Source: Pelotomaculum schinkii
GTDB lineage: Bacteria; Bacillota; Desulfotomaculia; Desulfotomaculales; Pelotomaculaceae
Direction: 5' to 3'
Length of the DNA: 64,000 nt
Assembly: GCF_004369205.1 (NCBI RefSeq)
Contig: NZ_QFGA01000002.1
Coordinates: forward strand, 620,001 to 684,000
This document shows, one piece after another, positions 61,961 to 64,000 of this stretch. Position 1 is the stretch's first letter. Each line of letters opens with the position of its first letter. The position numbers were made by a program, and so were the translations under genes. Below the pieces are notes generated by a model, which saw only the letters and a program-made list of their open reading frames with translations, searched no databases and was not told the origin of the DNA.

Positions 61961-63907
61961 TCAATCTGCCTTGCGCGGCCGGAACCACATGGACAGGACC
62001 AGTACAGCGCCCGTTATAAAAATTATTAAACCAAACAACAATGAGGATGAGGCGTTCAGAGCGCCGGATTTACTAAAGGCCTCCAGCAGGTGTGCCGTCA
62101 CTCCCCCGATGAGAAATGCCAGAGCGTAAATGACACACCAGAGAAGGATCCCCTCGCGCCATCCACGTTCTTTTAATATGACCATGGTTGAGGCAATGCA
62201 AGGGACAGTCAGGGTCAAGGTAAGCATTACCACGAAATCCTGGATGGGAAGCATATGCAGGTTCATAATGGTGGCCGCTCCAAATTCCTTGCGGATAGCG
62301 CCCATGATGAAGACATCGGCAATTTCCGGCGGCAGGTGCAGCCAGTTTACAGTAAGCGGCGTGAGCAGCGCGCGCAAACCCTGCAGGAGTCCCGTAACCT
62401 CCAGAATACTTAAGAATAGAGCTCCCCCTGCAAAAAGCGGCAAGGCTTCTTTTATAAAATTATAAGATCTTGTCCAGGCCTTTTTTATAAAATTTTTCGG
62501 CTGCGGCAAACGCAACGGCGGCAGTTCAATCAGAAGCGGGGCGGGAACACCCGGCAGATAGCGCGCCAAAAACGTCCCGGTGGTAGTCAGGATGCTAAAG
62601 AGAATTAGAATATACAGGAGCAGGTAAGTTGGACCCAGCCGGGCAAACACAGCCATAATAATTGCCATCTGGGCAGAGCAGGGAACACCAAAGGCCAGTA
62701 AAAAAATGGCAATGCGTCGCTCCCGGTCCGAGTTTAGCAACCTGGTGCTGATGCAGGCCATAGTAACGCAGCCAAAGCCCAGGATCAGTGGAATGACAGC
62801 CTGCCCGTTTAACCCCAGAGCGCTCAGACTCCGGTCAACCAGGGTGGCGATCCTCGGGAGGTAGCCTGAATCCTCAAGAATGGCCATGACGAGGAAAATC
62901 CCCAGTACCAGCGGCAAAAGGAGGCCGATCAGGTAGGTCACGGTGAGGGTCAGCACACCGTACTGGCCCGCTAAAATAGTTGTCAGCACCGACCCGGGAC
63001 CCAGCAAGCCGCCCAGCAGCGATTGAATCGCCGGTTCATAGTAGCCACTCATCATTGGTTCGGTAAAGCCCACTAGATACTGGGCTATAAAGACACCAAC
63101 CAATTCGTAGATACCCCAGAGGGTCAGTAACAGAAGCGGAAAGCCGGTAACAGGAAGCAGCATCCAGCGCCCCAGCTTGTCGGCAAATCCCTGATTTTCA
63201 CCGGCTTCCTTAACTACCAGAGAGGCAATCTGGTTGGCCCTTTCCCGGCGGCTCCGGTAAATCGACTCCAGCTCAGCGCCGGGAGCAGCCCCGCAGCGCT
63301 GGCTGACTGCGGGATCCCCTTCCAGGATCAGCAATGCCTCGCCCCTGCTGCAAGGGGTACTGACCTGGCTTATTTTTTCCAGTAGAGCACTGTCCACCAG
63401 CCCGGGCCGCGCCTGGTAGATTTTTTCCTTGAGTTCATCAATACCCGTATGGTGGACAGCCACTGTACGGACAACGGGGATGCCCAGGAGTTCTTCCAGG
63501 AGAGCATGGTTAATCCTCATCCCCCCCCGCTCTGCTTCATCCGCCATATTAAGGGCCACTATGATCGGGACGCCCATATCAATTATCTGCAAAGTAAGGA
63601 ACAAATCCCGCTCCAGGTGGACCGTATCGACGATATTTACCACTATATCCGCCGCGAGTATAATGTCACGGGTGATTTCTTCTTCTTCACTGTAGCTCGA
63701 AACACCATAAACCCCGGGCGTATCAATCACGACATCACCGTTATAACGGCCACAGGCTATGTCGAGAGTGGTCCCGGGGTAATTTGCGACATCCGCATAT
63801 AATCCTGTGAGAGCATTGAAGAAAACAGATTTACCTACGTTGGGATTTCCGGCCAGGACTATTTTCTTCCCGCCTGCCGGAATCCTGGACTCAATTCCAT
63901 CGTTCAC
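61961..63907 (-). CDS. feoB: Ferrous iron transporter FeoB
   Basis: 648 residues, GTG 63907. N-terminal G domain: P-loop GNPNVGKSVFFNALTG, YPGTTLDI, DTPGVYG and NMAD (G4); a helical spacer; then about eight membrane helices with gate motifs such as LGFGCVTMACISTR and FGVPCSAQMAIIMAV. Moves Fe2+ into the cell. feoA genes, which normally precede it, would lie to the right of the window. Upstream of the start (63908-64000) no feature can be supported. Confidence 0.96.
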   Translation of the reverse strand: MNDGIESRIPAGGKKIVLAGNPNVGKSVFFNALTGLYADVANYPGTTLDIACGRYNGDVVIDTPGVYGVSSYSEEEEITRDIILAADIVVNIVDTVHLERDLFLTLQIIDMGVPIIVALNMADEAERGGMRINHALLEELLGIPVVRTVAVHHTGIDELKEKIYQARPGLVDSALLEKISQVSTPCSRGEALLILEGDPAVSQRCGAAPGAELESIYRSRRERANQIASLVVKEAGENQGFADKLGRWMLLPVTGFPLLLLTLWGIYELVGVFIAQYLVGFTEPMMSGYYEPAIQSLLGGLLGPGSVLTTILAGQYGVLTLTVTYLIGLLLPLVLGIFLVMAILEDSGYLPRIATLVDRSLSALGLNGQAVIPLILGFGCVTMACISTRLLNSDRERRIAIFLLAFGVPCSAQMAIIMAVFARLGPTYLLLYILILFSILTTTGTFLARYLPGVPAPLLIELPPLRLPQPKNFIKKAWTRSYNFIKEALPLFAGGALFLSILEVTGLLQGLRALLTPLTVNWLHLPPEIADVFIMGAIRKEFGAATIMNLHMLPIQDFVVMLTLTLTVPCIASTMVILKERGWREGILLWCVIYALAFLIGGVTAHLLEAFSKSGALNASSSLLFGLIIFITGAVLVLSMWFRPRKAD

Positions 63908-64000
63908 CGGGTCACACCCTTAATAAAAATTTTCAGTAATAAGCTCCGAGTCCAAGGAATTCGGTATGAACAAATGAACCGGTTTTTCAGGTCATAGCTC

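Noticed and set aside
63908-64000. C-terminus of FeoA upstream of feoB
   Set aside because: All three frames end or lack FeoA-like sequence in the 93 visible bases, so no gene can be claimed.

Overview
The window comes from the chromosome of an anaerobic, endospore-forming Gram-positive bacterium of the Desulfotomaculum/Pelotomaculum (Peptococcaceae) type. The supports are a complete mra/dcw cell-wall and division cluster that runs straight into spoIIGA-sigE-sigG, a ylm/sepF/divIVA block, YjcZ- and YlmC-type sporulation genes, an oxygen-sensitive class III ribonucleotide reductase under NrdR, a T-box-controlled ileS, and feoB with a Fur-family regulator. This is inference from gene content and order; no 16S rRNA or tRNA gene was seen. 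Almost every gene is on the minus strand.

Layout. (1) 1-1323 is an AT-rich RiPP-like module at the window edge: a 50-residue Cys-containing peptide gene, a PqqD-like recognition-element gene and a cobalamin-binding radical SAM gene that runs off the left end. (2) 1734-4559 is an agr-type quorum-sensing operon: a 5-TM membrane protein, a GHKL kinase, an AgrB peptidase, a 46-residue AgrD-like prepeptide and a LytTR response regulator. A pair of 21-bp-phased direct repeats lies upstream at 4751-4790. (3) 4956-5377 carries its own plus-strand promoter, a run of strong hairpins (several with GAAA loops and a shared core) and an intrinsic terminator; it is probably a standalone structured RNA of about 410 nt. 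(4) 5464-20501 holds ileS with its T-box, yggU, a DUF2889 gene, a Nudix gene, divIVA, ylmH, yggT, proC, sepF, ylmE, an HlyD-like adaptor gene, a kinase/regulator pair, ylmD and a beta-CASP nuclease gene. (5) 20689-27465 holds an FmdB-type zinc ribbon, a LysM/BsuPI protein, and nrdR-nrdD-nrdG with an intein in nrdD and tandem NrdR boxes upstream, then ylmC. (6) 28119-52930 is sporulation sigma factors plus the dcw cluster, read from mraZ down to sigG: mraZ, rsmH, ftsL, spoVD, murE, murF, mraY, murD, ftsW, murG, murC, murB, murA, ftsQ, two DUF881 genes, sbp, ftsA, ftsZ, spoIIGA, sigE, sigG. Two plus-strand yjcZ-like genes sit between murA and ftsQ. (7) 53096-63907 holds a PHP phosphatase, a core-MetE-like protein, a quinate-dehydrogenase-like protein, a GH57-GT4 fusion, a Fur-family gene, a DacF-type carboxypeptidase and feoB.

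How the genes work together: mraZ to ftsZ make lipid II and the division ring; sepF, divIVA, yggT and ylmH assist at the ring or septum; spoIIGA, sigE and sigG switch the same machinery to spore formation. Two dispersed non-coding repeat families fill several intergenic gaps (8.7, 11.4, 27.6-28.1, 40.5, 44.4, 55.0-55.8 and 56.9 kb) and create spurious ORFs.

The parts most likely to be new are the small RiPP-like module beside an agr locus with a split sensor, and the structured RNA at 4.96-5.38 kb.
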